Shown piece by piece: positions 33,924 through 43,868 of a DNA stretch of 64,000 nt (position 1 is its first letter; each line of letters begins with the position of its first letter). The notes below the pieces were generated by a model, which saw only the letters and a program-made list of their open reading frames with translations, had not been told where the DNA came from and ran no database searches. Both the position numbers and the translations under genes were made by a program. Origin of the DNA: Stenotrophomonas maltophilia (GTDB lineage Bacteria > Pseudomonadota > Gammaproteobacteria > Xanthomonadales > Xanthomonadaceae); NCBI RefSeq assembly GCF_002138415.1, contig NZ_CP015612.1, positions 248,001 through 312,000 on the forward strand, written 5' to 3'.

Positions 33924-34819
33924 GCATGGACGAGAAAGAACAACGCCGGGGCCTGCTGGTCACCGCGTCCACCTTCGTGATCTGGGGCCTGGTGCCGGTG
34001 TACTGGCACCTGCTCAACGAGGTGCCTTCGTTCCAGATCATCGCCCACCGCATCATCTGGAGCACCGTGCTGGTGCTGGGCTGGCTGCTGATCAGCTCGC
34101 GCCTGGGCTGGTGGCAGAAGATCGCCGCGCAGCCGCGCGCGCTGCCGATCCTGCTGGTGTCGAGCCTGACCATCGCCTTCAACTGGGGCCTGTACATCTG
34201 GGCGGTCAACGCCGGCCATGTCATCGAGACCAGCCTGGGCTACTTCATCAACCCGTTGGTGAACGTGCTGCTGGGCGTGCTGGTGCTGAAGGAACGCCTG
34301 CGCCGGCTGCAGTGGGTGGCGGTGGCGATGGCGGCGGTGGGCGTGGCCTGGCTGACCATCGACGCCGGCACGCCGCCGTGGATCGCACTGGGCCTGGCCT
34401 GTTCGTTCGGCCTGTATGGCCTGCTGCGCAAGCTGGTTTCGGTCGACCCGGTGGCCGGTCTGGGCGTGGAGAGCATGTACCTGTTCCTGCCGGCGCTGGC
34501 GTTTGCGATCTGGGCCGAGAACGGCCACGGCGGTGCGTTCTTCCATGGCTGGGGCTGGCGCAACGACCTGCTGCTGATCTTCGGCGGCGCCGTCACCGCC
34601 GTGCCGCTGATCGGCTTCGCCTACGGCGTGAAGCGCATTCCGCTGTCGCTGGTCGGCATCCTGCAGTACATCGCGCCGAGCCTGCAGCTGCTGCTGGGTG
34701 TGTTCTTCTTCCATGAAGCGTTCGACACCGCCAAGGCGATCGGCTTTGCCGCGATCTGGGCCGGCCTGGTGCTGTTTGTCGGCGACAACATCCGCACGAT
34801 GCGCGCCGCGAGGCGCTGA
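33920..34819 (+). CDS. rarD: EamA family transporter RarD
   Basis: A 299-residue ten-helix protein with the RarD signatures FVIWGLVPVYWHLL, HRIIWSTVLVLG, FNWGLYIWAVN and SLGYFINPLVNVLLG. RarD was linked to chloramphenicol sensitivity in enterobacteria; its physiological substrate is unknown. It is coupled to yedA by a four-base overlap. A GGGGTC-type palindrome follows the stop. Confidence 0.92.
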   Translation: MSMDEKEQRRGLLVTASTFVIWGLVPVYWHLLNEVPSFQIIAHRIIWSTVLVLGWLLISSRLGWWQKIAAQPRALPILLVSSLTIAFNWGLYIWAVNAGHVIETSLGYFINPLVNVLLGVLVLKERLRRLQWVAVAMAAVGVAWLTIDAGTPPWIALGLACSFGLYGLLRKLVSVDPVAGLGVESMYLFLPALAFAIWAENGHGGAFFHGWGWRNDLLLIFGGAVTAVPLIGFAYGVKRIPLSLVGILQYIAPSLQLLLGVFFFHEAFDTAKAIGFAAIWAGLVLFVGDNIRTMRAARR

Positions 34820-34841
34820 CCGGGGCGGAGTCGCATGGAAC

Positions 34842-34880
34842 GGGGTCACGGCCCTTCGCGGGGCGAAGGGATCCGACCCC
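34842..34880. repeat. Imperfect inverted repeat, GGGGTC type
   Basis: Arms GGGGTCACGGCCCTTCGC (34842-34859) and GCGAAGGGATCCGACCCC (34863-34880) have a few mismatches. The ends and the CCCTTCG core match the perfect palindrome at 2338-2378, so both likely belong to one dispersed family. Confidence 0.7.
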
Positions 34881-34888
34881 GCTTCCCG

Positions 34889-34921
34889 AAAAAAAAGAAC
34901 GGCGCCCCGAGGGGCGCCGTT
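34889..34921 (-). terminator. Terminator of the TonB receptor gene
   Basis: An ACGGCGCCCC/GGGGCGCCGT stem at 34899-34920 with an A-run at 34889-34896. Read on the minus strand this is a GC stem followed by a U-tract, about 60 bases after the receptor stop. It may also stop rarD transcripts. Confidence 0.8.
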
Positions 34922-34979
34922 CTGCTTCCATCCACGGCCAGGAGAGAGGGATGGCCGTGGCGGGAACGCGGTTGCAGGC

Positions 34980-37838
34980 TTAGAAGCGCTGCTGGTACTT
35001 CATGTACATGAAGCGGCCGATGTCGAAGCCACCGTAGTAGGTGAAGCTGCTGTTCGGCTGGCTGTACATGATCGGACCCTGGTGGTTGAACACGTTGTTC
35101 ACGCCCAGCGACACGGTGCCATCCCACGGCAGGCTGTAACGCACCTGCAGGTCGTGGAAGGTGTTGGAACCCACCTTGCGGCTCGGCTGTGCATCGGTAT
35201 ACGGCGAAACGAAGTCGGCCATGTTGCAGTCCGGGCCACCGCCCAGATCATACGAACAGGCTTCCTTCATGCCGGAGTAGTAACGCGCGGTCCAGCCGAT
35301 GCCCAGGTTGCCGTACTGCCAGTCCAGGTTGACGGTCGAGCGCACGCGGAAGTCACCGGCCCAGCCCACGCGCTGCTCCACCGGGGTGGTGGCGGCGCTG
35401 TCGTTGCGCTGTTCCAGGTAGTCGGTGTAGGTGGTGTTCCAGTTGATGGCGAACTTGCCGTATGCGGTTTCCGGCAGGCGGTAGCGCACGCCGATGTCAT
35501 AGCCGGCGGTTTCGCGGTAACCGGCATTGACCAGCGAGCGATCCAGCGCAGTCACCTGGCCACGGGTGGCCGCAGCAGTGGAACGGGTGAAGCGGCCGCA
35601 GGCCGAATCCACACCCTGCACATAGCACTGGTTGAGGATGTCGGTGGCCGACTCGCCGACGATGGCGTTGTCGATGCGGATCTTCCACCAGTCCAGGCTG
35701 ATGTCCAGGCCCTGCACGAAGTCCGGGCTGTAAACCAGGCCCACGGTCCAGGTCTTGGCGGTTTCCGGCTTCAGTTCCGGGTTGGAACCGGAGTTGAAAT
35801 CGGAGGTGGCCTGCTGGCCCGGACGGTTGGCGACATTGCCATCCGAGCCGGTCTGCTGGCGGAAGTTCGCCGGCACGTTCAGCGCCTGGCAGCGAGCTGC
35901 CACGGTGGCGCTGCTGGCGGCGATACCGAACTTGGAATCACACGGGTCGGTGAACGAATCACGGCTGGACACCGCGCCGCCGTAGAGGTCATCCACGGTG
36001 GGAGCACGGAAGCCGGTACCGTAGGTCGCGCGCACCAGCAGGCTGTCGATCGGCTTCCACTTCAGGCCGAACTTGCTGTTGGTGGTCGAACCGAAGGTGT
36101 TGTAGTCGGTGTAGCGACCGGCCAGGTCCAACGACAGTTCGCGTGCGAACGGCATGTCGGCCAGCAGCGGCACCTGCATTTCCAGGTAGACCTCGTTGAG
36201 CGAGTAATCGCCACGGGTCGGCTGGCCGGTGGTGCCGGCGATCTGGCCCTTCTGCACCATCAGGTCCGGGGTGTAGCTGGCTTCCTCGCTGCGGTGCTCG
36301 AAGCCCATCGCACCCATGATGTCACCGGCCGGCAGGGTGAACAGCGAGCCGGAGATGTTGGCGCTGGCCACCTTGGTGGTGCTGCGCATCTTGTCGACGA
36401 AACGGGTGAACAGGTAGTCCTGCACGTCCTGGTTGCTCAGCGAGCCCGGGCCCGTATAGCCCATCGGTGCGGCCGGGTTCCACGGCACGCAGCCGGCAAT
36501 CACTGCACCCGGCGTGCCGCAGCGCGCCACGGTGCCATCCATGAAGGACGGGCCGACGGCCTGATTGACGTGCGGCTGGTACAGGCTGCCGGTGCCAACG
36601 CGCTCGCCTTCATTGCGGTTGTACATGTAGCTGACGTTCCAGTCCCAGTAGCGCGAACCGGTTTCGAAGCTGCCTTCCAGGCCGAGGCTGGCACGCTTGG
36701 TTTCCAGCGTGTTCTCGGTGCCGCGCGGCAGTTCCTCGGTGCGGTGCGAGAACAGCACGTCCTGGCCCCAATTGTTGAAGGTGCTGTCCTTGGACAGGGC
36801 AGCACGGGTGCCATTGCGTGCCTGTGCGGCCGAGACCGAGTACGGGTAGCCTGCCAGGTGCTTGGTCGACTCGCGCTTGCTGTACAGCGCGTCGGCCACG
36901 ATGCGCAGGTTGTCGGTGATCGAGAAACCACCGTTGGCGAACACCGACGTGCGCTCCAGACCGCTCAGCAGGCTCATGTTGGACTTGGCGTTGGCACCAT
37001 CAGCCGGGTTCGGCGTGTGGAAGTTGCCTGCCTTGCCTGGATCACCGCCGGGGCCCACGGTCAGCGGCTTGCCGCCGACGGTGACGGTACCCCACTGGGT
37101 GGTCGGGCTCAGCGCGTCGACGTCATCGGCGTGGCGCGGGCCACCCGGGTAGCGGCTGAACTCGCGGTCCTTGCCGAGAATCTCGTCTTCCTTGGTGCGC
37201 TCGGCGCCAACGCTGAACCAGCCGCGGTCGAAGGTCTTGCCGAAGGTCGCGCTGTAGGAACGCTTCTGGCCGTCGCCTTCACCGTACTGGCCAACGTAGA
37301 CGCTGGCTTCGCCACCATCGAAATTCTTGCGGGTGATGATGTTGACCACGCCGGCGATGGCGTCCGAGCCATACAGCGCGGATGCACCGTCGGTCAGCAC
37401 TTCCACGCGCTCGACGATGGCTGACGGAATCGACGCCAGGTCGGAGTAACCGCCGGCGCTGACGCCCATGCGGCGGCCGTCGATCAGCACCAGGCTGCGT
37501 TCCGGGCCGAGGTTGCGCAGGCTGACGTACATGCCGCCGAAGTCGCGCGAAGAGCTCAGCGACGAGGAGCGGCTCAGGCTCGGTGCGCCGGCTGCGGTGA
37601 CATCCTGCAGGATGTCGGCAACGTTGACGTAGCCCTTCTTCTCGATCTCGGCGCGGCTGAGCGCGACCACCGGTTGTGCGGTTTCGACACTGGCCTGGCG
37701 GATGCGCGAGCCGGTGATTTCGATGCGATCGAGGTTGGTCGGGGTATCGCCGGCGCTCTGTGCGAAGGCGGGGGTGGTGCAGCTGGCAGCCAGCGCGATG
37801 ACGATCGCGTTGCGCAGCGGAGTGGTTTTCAGGGACAT
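34980..37838 (-). CDS. TonB-dependent outer membrane receptor
   Basis: A 952-residue receptor with a signal peptide (to AFAQ, about residue 27). A TonB-box-like stretch and plug domain follow (about 50-190, with LVLIDGRRMGVS, VLTDGASALYGSDAIAGVVN). A large beta-barrel ends in the typical C-terminal aromatic FMYMKYQQRF. The plug resembles receptors of the Oar/CirA-type sets abundant in Xanthomonadales. The ligand is not known; no siderophore or sugar genes adjoin it. Confidence 0.9.
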   Translation of the reverse strand: MSLKTTPLRNAIVIALAASCTTPAFAQSAGDTPTNLDRIEITGSRIRQASVETAQPVVALSRAEIEKKGYVNVADILQDVTAAGAPSLSRSSSLSSSRDFGGMYVSLRNLGPERSLVLIDGRRMGVSAGGYSDLASIPSAIVERVEVLTDGASALYGSDAIAGVVNIITRKNFDGGEASVYVGQYGEGDGQKRSYSATFGKTFDRGWFSVGAERTKEDEILGKDREFSRYPGGPRHADDVDALSPTTQWGTVTVGGKPLTVGPGGDPGKAGNFHTPNPADGANAKSNMSLLSGLERTSVFANGGFSITDNLRIVADALYSKRESTKHLAGYPYSVSAAQARNGTRAALSKDSTFNNWGQDVLFSHRTEELPRGTENTLETKRASLGLEGSFETGSRYWDWNVSYMYNRNEGERVGTGSLYQPHVNQAVGPSFMDGTVARCGTPGAVIAGCVPWNPAAPMGYTGPGSLSNQDVQDYLFTRFVDKMRSTTKVASANISGSLFTLPAGDIMGAMGFEHRSEEASYTPDLMVQKGQIAGTTGQPTRGDYSLNEVYLEMQVPLLADMPFARELSLDLAGRYTDYNTFGSTTNSKFGLKWKPIDSLLVRATYGTGFRAPTVDDLYGGAVSSRDSFTDPCDSKFGIAASSATVAARCQALNVPANFRQQTGSDGNVANRPGQQATSDFNSGSNPELKPETAKTWTVGLVYSPDFVQGLDISLDWWKIRIDNAIVGESATDILNQCYVQGVDSACGRFTRSTAAATRGQVTALDRSLVNAGYRETAGYDIGVRYRLPETAYGKFAINWNTTYTDYLEQRNDSAATTPVEQRVGWAGDFRVRSTVNLDWQYGNLGIGWTARYYSGMKEACSYDLGGGPDCNMADFVSPYTDAQPSRKVGSNTFHDLQVRYSLPWDGTVSLGVNNVFNHQGPIMYSQPNSSFTYYGGFDIGRFMYMKYQQRF

Positions 37839-38104
37839 CCGTGAAATCTCGTGTTTCAGGAAAAACAAGCGCCCGTTCTATGGGCGCGTGGGGTGCTGCA
37901 AACCAACGTGGGGGGCGCGATTCTAGAGTGTTTCCATTCGTAACTGTTTGTCGCTGCGCCGCCGATGGGCGCGAAAATGAATCGCAACCAACAATCCACA
38001 GATGTGATGTGCGCAACGTCACGCGCGCTGCGTTGACGATGGGCAGAGGCATCGATAGCGGCGGATTTACCGCAATCTGTAGAAGCGCATATGCGCAGGC
38101 ATCC

Positions 38105-38127
38105 ATCCACGCATGGCGTGGATCTAC
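38105..38127. repeat. GTAG-headed repeat with ATCCACG palindrome (SMAG variant)
   Basis: ATCCACGCATGGCGTGGATC followed by TAC, the reverse orientation of the unit at 29168-29190. It lies between the TonB receptor promoter and the ABC operon terminator. Confidence 0.8.
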
Positions 38128-38151
38128 TGCACCCGGATCGCCCCCCCCAAC

Positions 38152-38181
38152 GAGAAAGGGACGGAGCCTTCGCTCCGTCCC
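38152..38181 (-). terminator. Terminator of the MacAB-like operon
   Basis: GGGACGGAG/CTCCGTCCC 9-bp stem with a CCTTCG loop, about 35 bases after the last operon gene on the minus strand. The downstream side on that strand is only partly T-rich. Confidence 0.65.
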
Positions 38182-38215
38182 CCTGCGTGATGCGCGTTGT
38201 ATCGCTGCGAAATGC

Positions 38216-39538
38216 TCAGGTTTCGCGCAGCGCCGTGGTGATCGGCAAACGTGCCGCGCGCAGCGCCGGGAACAGGCCGCCGACCAGGCCGATGCCCAAT
38301 GCCCATTTCAGTCCGGTCCACAGTAGTTCCGGCGATACGTGGAACTTGAACACCACTGCGCTGAAGTTGCTGCCGATGGTGGACACGCTGTAGCCATTGA
38401 ACAGCAGCCACGCCACTGCGCAACCGAGCAGGCCGCCGAGCAGGGCCAGCAGCATCGTCTCCAGCATCACCGCCGTCACCACCGGCAGGCCGCGGAAGCC
38501 GATCGCACGCATGGTGGCGATCTCGCGGGCGCGCGTGGCCACTGCCGCGTACATGGTGTTGAGCGCGCCGAACACCGCACCCACCGCCATGATCGTGCCG
38601 ATCACCTTGCCCAGGATGTCGATCAGCTTGGTCAGCCCGCCGCCCTGCTTGCTGTAGTAGACGCGGGTGGTTTCCACGTCCAGTTTCAGGCGCGGGTCGG
38701 CGGCGACGGCGGCCTTGAACTGCTCGAAGCCGGCCTTGCCATCGGTGCGCACGCTGATCGACTGCCAGGCACTGCGCTGGTAGGTGGTGGCCAGCGTATC
38801 GGCATCGGTCCACAGTTCCGAATCATGCGCATCGCCGGTGGCAAACACACCCACCACGGTCCAGGTCTGGTTGCCCAGCGTCAGCGTCTTGCCAACGTCC
38901 AGATCGCGGAACTGGCCCTTGGCGCCCTGGCCGACCACGATCTCGCGCAGGCCTGTGGCGAACTTGCGGCCTTCGACGATCTTGACCTTGTCATGCACCG
39001 CCCACGCCTGCGGGCCGACGCCGCGGAACTGCGCGTTGACATCGGTGCCATCGGACTTCGACACCAGGTTGACCACCTGCGACAGCTCCGGTGACAGCAG
39101 CGGCCGGCCTTCGGCATCGCGGCTGATGCCGGGCAGGGTGGACAGCGTCGGCACCTGTTCGCGGGTGATGACCGAGTTGGTTTCGGCCTGCGAGCCGCCG
39201 CGCAGCACGATGGCGGTGGTGTCATCGCCGGTGTTGTTGAGCGTGGCCTGGAAGCCTTCGCCCATCGCCAGCATCGCCACCAGCACGCCGACCACACCGG
39301 CGATGCCGACCACGATCACCGAGGACGCGCCCCAGCGCTGCGGCAGACTGGCCACGCCGATGCGGGTGGCGGCCAGTGCCAGTCGCCCGCCGCGGGTCAG
39401 CAGCAGCCACAGTGCCACCAGCACGGCCACGGCCAGCACGCCGACCCACGGCAGGCTGATCCACAGCACCAGGCCGATCACCAGCAGCAGCACCGTCACG
39501 CCGTTGCCCAGCCACTTCTTGAGTTTGCTCTTGAACAT
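38216..39538 (-). CDS. ABC transporter permease, MacB/FtsX type (second subunit)
   Basis: A 440-residue permease. One or two N-terminal helices are followed by a large periplasmic MacB_PCD-like domain (about 80-300) and a C-terminal FtsX domain with three helices (AVGAVFGALNTMYAAVATRAREIATMRAIGF motif region). The MREIxxxRAIG-type coupling helix is present. It is the last gene of a four-gene operon with adaptor, ATPase and the other permease. Such MacAB-like systems export peptides, lipids or drugs; the substrate is unknown. Confidence 0.88.
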   Translation of the reverse strand: MFKSKLKKWLGNGVTVLLLVIGLVLWISLPWVGVLAVAVLVALWLLLTRGGRLALAATRIGVASLPQRWGASSVIVVGIAGVVGVLVAMLAMGEGFQATLNNTGDDTTAIVLRGGSQAETNSVITREQVPTLSTLPGISRDAEGRPLLSPELSQVVNLVSKSDGTDVNAQFRGVGPQAWAVHDKVKIVEGRKFATGLREIVVGQGAKGQFRDLDVGKTLTLGNQTWTVVGVFATGDAHDSELWTDADTLATTYQRSAWQSISVRTDGKAGFEQFKAAVAADPRLKLDVETTRVYYSKQGGGLTKLIDILGKVIGTIMAVGAVFGALNTMYAAVATRAREIATMRAIGFRGLPVVTAVMLETMLLALLGGLLGCAVAWLLFNGYSVSTIGSNFSAVVFKFHVSPELLWTGLKWALGIGLVGGLFPALRAARLPITTALRET

Positions 39539-39551
39539 GTCGGTGTCCTCC

Positions 39552-40709
39552 TCAGCGGCCGGCCAGTGCGTCGACGATCTTCAGGCGCTTGGCACGCAGC
39601 GCGGGCAGCAACCCGACGATGATGCCGATCACCACGATCAGGCCCAGCCCCATCAGCCAGGTCGGCGTCGGTACGTGTGGCGGCAGCATGCCCATGCTCT
39701 TCGGGCCGATCGCCGGCAGGATCAGCGCGGCCAGGCCCATGCCGATCAGGCCGCCGAGGCCGATCAGCAGCACCGACTCCACCATCACCAGGGTCAGCAC
39801 GGTGCTGTCCTTGAAGCCCAGCGTCTTCAGCGTGGCCAGTTCGGGCACGCGCTCGCGCACCGCCTGTGCCATGGTGTTGCCGGTCAGCAGCAGCAGGGTG
39901 AAGAACACCGCGCCCATGATCGAAGTGACGATCATGCCGATGTCTGCGAACTGCTTGACGAAGGCCTGCTGGAACGCCGATTCGGTCTGGGTCTTGGTCT
40001 CGTGGTCGGAGTTGGCCGAGATCGCATCGATGGCCTGCGCCACCCGCGAGGACTGGTCAGGGTTGTCCAGCGTCACCGTGTACCAGCTCACCTGGTTCTT
40101 GATGTAGTCGTTGGATTCATCGAAGTACTTCCAGTTCATCATCAACTGGCGTTCTTCGTTGGCCGCCAGGGCACGGTCCTTGGAACGGTAGATGCCCTTC
40201 AGTTCCAGTGGCCAGTCGTTGCTGCCGCCCCGCGGGAAGATGGTGGCCTGCAGCGGGATGGTGTCGCCGATCTTCCAGCCGAACTGCTTGGCCAGGGTTT
40301 CGCCGACGATGGCACCGGTGCGGGTCTGCTTCCAGTCCTCCAGCTGTGCCGGATCGATCTGCAGCTCGCGGTAGACATCGAAGTAGTTGGGTGACACCGA
40401 GAAGTTCGGGAAGAAGTTCTTCGGGTCCTGGTAGATGCCGCCGAACCACATGCCATAGGCCACGTCGCGCACGCCCGCCACCTGCCGCACCTGCGCTTCA
40501 AGGCGGATCGGCAGCGACTGGGTGATCGACAGCCGCGAAGCGACCACCAGCCGGTTGGCGCCTTCCACGCTGCCGCCGGAGGTGAATGCCACACGCACCG
40601 AATCGAGCATGCCGAACAGCAGGAATGCGGCCACCACCGAAAGCAGGGTCAGCAATGTACGGGTGCGGCTGCGGAACAGCTGCGCCCACACCAACGAGAA
40701 GTATTTCAT
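39552..40709 (-). CDS. ABC transporter permease, MacB/FtsX type (first subunit)
   Basis: A 385-residue permease with an N-terminal helix (LLTLLSVVAAFLLFG), a periplasmic domain, and a C-terminal FtsX unit with the VRERVPELATLKTLGF coupling segment. It pairs with the permease encoded downstream, forming a heterodimer rather than the MacB homodimer because the ATPase is a separate protein here. It lies 14 bases after the ATPase gene. Confidence 0.88.
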   Translation of the reverse strand: MKYFSLVWAQLFRSRTRTLLTLLSVVAAFLLFGMLDSVRVAFTSGGSVEGANRLVVASRLSITQSLPIRLEAQVRQVAGVRDVAYGMWFGGIYQDPKNFFPNFSVSPNYFDVYRELQIDPAQLEDWKQTRTGAIVGETLAKQFGWKIGDTIPLQATIFPRGGSNDWPLELKGIYRSKDRALAANEERQLMMNWKYFDESNDYIKNQVSWYTVTLDNPDQSSRVAQAIDAISANSDHETKTQTESAFQQAFVKQFADIGMIVTSIMGAVFFTLLLLTGNTMAQAVRERVPELATLKTLGFKDSTVLTLVMVESVLLIGLGGLIGMGLAALILPAIGPKSMGMLPPHVPTPTWLMGLGLIVVIGIIVGLLPALRAKRLKIVDALAGR

Positions 40710-40723
40710 CGCCGTGGCCTCCG

Positions 40724-41413
<690 letters not shown>

Positions 41414-41515
41414 GGGTGGTTCTCCACGGAAGGCGGGAAACGGGGAAGCGCCACGGCGGCGGGCGCAGGCGTGCGTCGAGCGGTGCTGCCGGCGGCGCCC
41501 GTGGGCGCCAGGCCG

Positions 41516-42769
41516 TTACTGCGCTTGTTTCTGTTGCACCTTGGCGCCATCGCGCAGCGTGTCCGGCGGGTTCACCACCACCGATTCACCCGCGCTCACG
41601 CCCTTGAGGATCTGGCGGTCCTTGCCCATCGCCTGGCCGGCCTCGACCGAGCGCTGCTGCACGCGGCTCTCGTCACCCAGCACGAAGGCCACCGAGGCAC
41701 CCTCGCGCTGGACCACGGCGCCACCCGGCACGCGCACGCCCTGCGGCTTGGTGGCCGCCTGCGGCTGTGCCTGTTCCAGGAAGCTGACCCGCACGCCCAT
41801 CTCCGGCACGATGCGCGGGTCCTTCACCTTCAGCGCCACGCGTACCTTCACCGTGGCCTTGCCGCGGTCGGCGGTGGGGATGATGGCGATCACCTCCCCC
41901 GGAATCTTCCACTCCGGATAGGCGTTGAGCGTGGCTTCCACCGGCATCTTCGGCTGCACGCGGCCGATGAAGGCCTCGCCGACCTCGACTTCGATCTCCA
42001 GCGAGTCCATGTCGACGATGGTGCCAATGCCGGTACGGGTGAAGCCGCCGCCCGCCGACAGCGGCGAGACGATCTCACCCGGTTGCGCGGCCTTGGCGGT
42101 GACCACGCCGGAGAACGGCGCGCGCACGATGTTGTTGTCCACGCCGAGGTCGGCGATCGCCAGCTGGTCGTGGGCAACCTTGACGTTGCGCTGCGCGGTG
42201 TCCAGCTGGGCACGCAGGCTGTCGCGCTGGGCCACGGCCTGGTCGTACTGCGAGCGCGACACCAACTGTTGGCCGACCAGTGCCTGCAGGCGGCTGGCTT
42301 CGGCGGTGGCCTGCTTCTGCTGTGCCTCCAGCCCGGCCACCTGGCTGCGTGCGGCCTGCAGCTGCGAGGCATACAGGCTGCGCTGCGCGTCGGCATCGAT
42401 CGGGTCCAGCGTGGCCATGATCTGGCCCTGCTCCACGCGCATGCCTTCCTCGATCATCACCTCGCGCACCTTGCCGGTGATCTTGGCCGAGACCGTGGCC
42501 ATGCGTCGCGCGACTACATAGCCGCTGGCGTCGAGCACCGAACTGCTGGCGCTGCCCTGCTGGATGGCCACCGCGGGCGCGGTTTCCACCTCTATAGCCG
42601 GTGCGCGGCCGAACAGGAAGGCGACGGCGGCGGCGATCAGCAGCACGACCACGATGATCGCGATCCACAACCAACGGCGGCCACCGCCATTGCTGCCACC
42701 ACCGGAGGCGGGCGGCGGCGATTTGCGGTCGATACGGAGTTCCTTCAACAGCTCGGCAGAAGCGTTCAT
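41516..42769 (-). CDS. Periplasmic adaptor protein (HlyD/MacA-like)
   Basis: A 417-residue membrane-fusion protein anchored by one N-terminal helix (WLWIAIIVVVLLIAAAVAFLF). It has a split barrel-sandwich domain, a coiled-coil hairpin (about 115-180, QLQAARSQVAGLEAQQKQA), and beta-barrel and membrane-proximal domains. It is first in the operon and probably links the ABC pump to an outer membrane channel, none of which is encoded here. The start is either Met at 42769 or Met at 42778. Confidence 0.88.
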   Translation of the reverse strand: MNASAELLKELRIDRKSPPPASGGGSNGGGRRWLWIAIIVVVLLIAAAVAFLFGRAPAIEVETAPAVAIQQGSASSSVLDASGYVVARRMATVSAKITGKVREVMIEEGMRVEQGQIMATLDPIDADAQRSLYASQLQAARSQVAGLEAQQKQATAEASRLQALVGQQLVSRSQYDQAVAQRDSLRAQLDTAQRNVKVAHDQLAIADLGVDNNIVRAPFSGVVTAKAAQPGEIVSPLSAGGGFTRTGIGTIVDMDSLEIEVEVGEAFIGRVQPKMPVEATLNAYPEWKIPGEVIAIIPTADRGKATVKVRVALKVKDPRIVPEMGVRVSFLEQAQPQAATKPQGVRVPGGAVVQREGASVAFVLGDESRVQQRSVEAGQAMGKDRQILKGVSAGESVVVNPPDTLRDGAKVQQKQAQ

Positions 42770-42971
42770 TCGTTCCATCACAGGCGTTCGGGCGGGTGTG
42801 GCCGGAAGGGCAGACGACGGCGGTTCCGGCGGTGGAGCGTGCGGCACAGCATGAGGGCAGGTACGGCGATGACGGCAGTGACAGCTGTCACCCGATGACA
42901 CTGACGGCGGCAACTGCGAAATGTGACCACGGCGGCACAGGATGGCAACGTCCCCGCTACCGGTACCGCCC

Positions 42972-43868
42972 ATGGATCCGATCGCCCCGTCGCTGGCCCG
43001 CCTGCAGCAGGTGCAGGTGCGCTATAGCGACCATACCGCCCTGCATGGCATCGACCTGCAGGTCCGCGCTGGCCAGGTGCTGGCGCTGCTGGGCCGCAAC
43101 GGTGCCGGCAAGAGTACCGCGATCAGCGTGCTGTTGGGTCTGCGCCGCGCCGATGCCGGACAGGTCGAGCTGCTCGGCGGTGACCCGCAGCAGCGCAGCA
43201 GCCGCCTCGGCCTGGGCGTGATGCTGCAGAGCACCAGCCTGCCGCCGATGCTGCAGGTGGACGAACTGGTGGCGCAGGCCAGCGCCTGCTATCCCGACCC
43301 GGTGCCGTTGCAGGAGGTGCTGCAGCGCGCTGGCCTGCAGGCGCTGGCGCGCCGTCGCTATGGCCAGCTGTCCGGCGGCCAGCAGCGTGCCGTGCAGTTC
43401 GCCATCGCCCTGTGTGGCCGCCCACGCGTGCTGTTCCTGGATGAGCCCACCACCGGCCTGGACATCCAGGCGCGGCAGGCGATGTGGCAGGCGATCCGGC
43501 AGCTGGTGGCCGAAGGCTGCGGTGTGCTGCTGACTACCCACTACCTGGAGGAGGCCGAGGCACTGGCGCAGCAGGTGGTGGTGCTGGAGCAGGGCCGGGT
43601 ATTGGCCGATGCCCCGCTGAGCGAGCTGCGCCTGGCCGACCGGCCGCGCCGGATTCGTTGCCGCAGCAGGTTGCCCATTGAGGACGTACAGCAGTGGCCG
43701 GGCGTGCAGGAGGTACAGCGTGACGGTGAACACCTGCAGTTGCTGGCAAGCCCGGCCGAGCCGGTGGTGGCCCGCCTGCTGGCCGCCGATGCGCAGCTGC
43801 GCGAACTGGAAGTACAGGGCGCGGCGCTGGCCGACGCCTTCCTCGACATGACCCGGGAGGCCGCATGA
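42972..43868 (+). CDS. ABC-2 type exporter ATPase
   Basis: A 298-residue ATPase with Walker A GRNGAGKSTAI, signature LSGGQQRAV, Walker B VLFLDEPTTGLD and H-loop TTHYLEEAE, of the multidrug/antibiotic exporter (CcmA/DrrA-like) type. The C-terminal tail (about 215-298) is the usual accessory domain. An upstream ATG at 42942 is possible. It overlaps the permease gene by four bases and is divergent from the MacAB-like operon. Confidence 0.88.
   Translation: MDPIAPSLARLQQVQVRYSDHTALHGIDLQVRAGQVLALLGRNGAGKSTAISVLLGLRRADAGQVELLGGDPQQRSSRLGLGVMLQSTSLPPMLQVDELVAQASACYPDPVPLQEVLQRAGLQALARRRYGQLSGGQQRAVQFAIALCGRPRVLFLDEPTTGLDIQARQAMWQAIRQLVAEGCGVLLTTHYLEEAEALAQQVVVLEQGRVLADAPLSELRLADRPRRIRCRSRLPIEDVQQWPGVQEVQRDGEHLQLLASPAEPVVARLLAADAQLRELEVQGAALADAFLDMTREAA

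Larger units (their letters stand above)
37839..38215. other. Intergenic region with repeat and terminator
   Basis: About 377 bases holding the presumed promoter region of the TonB receptor gene (AT-richer near 37930-37990), one GTAG-variant repeat at 38105-38127, and the terminator hairpin at 38152-38181. No gene is seen. Confidence 0.5.

Noticed and set aside
34698..37424. 908-codon plus-strand frame opposite the TonB receptor gene
   Set aside because: Shadow frame; the minus strand has signal peptide, plug and barrel features.
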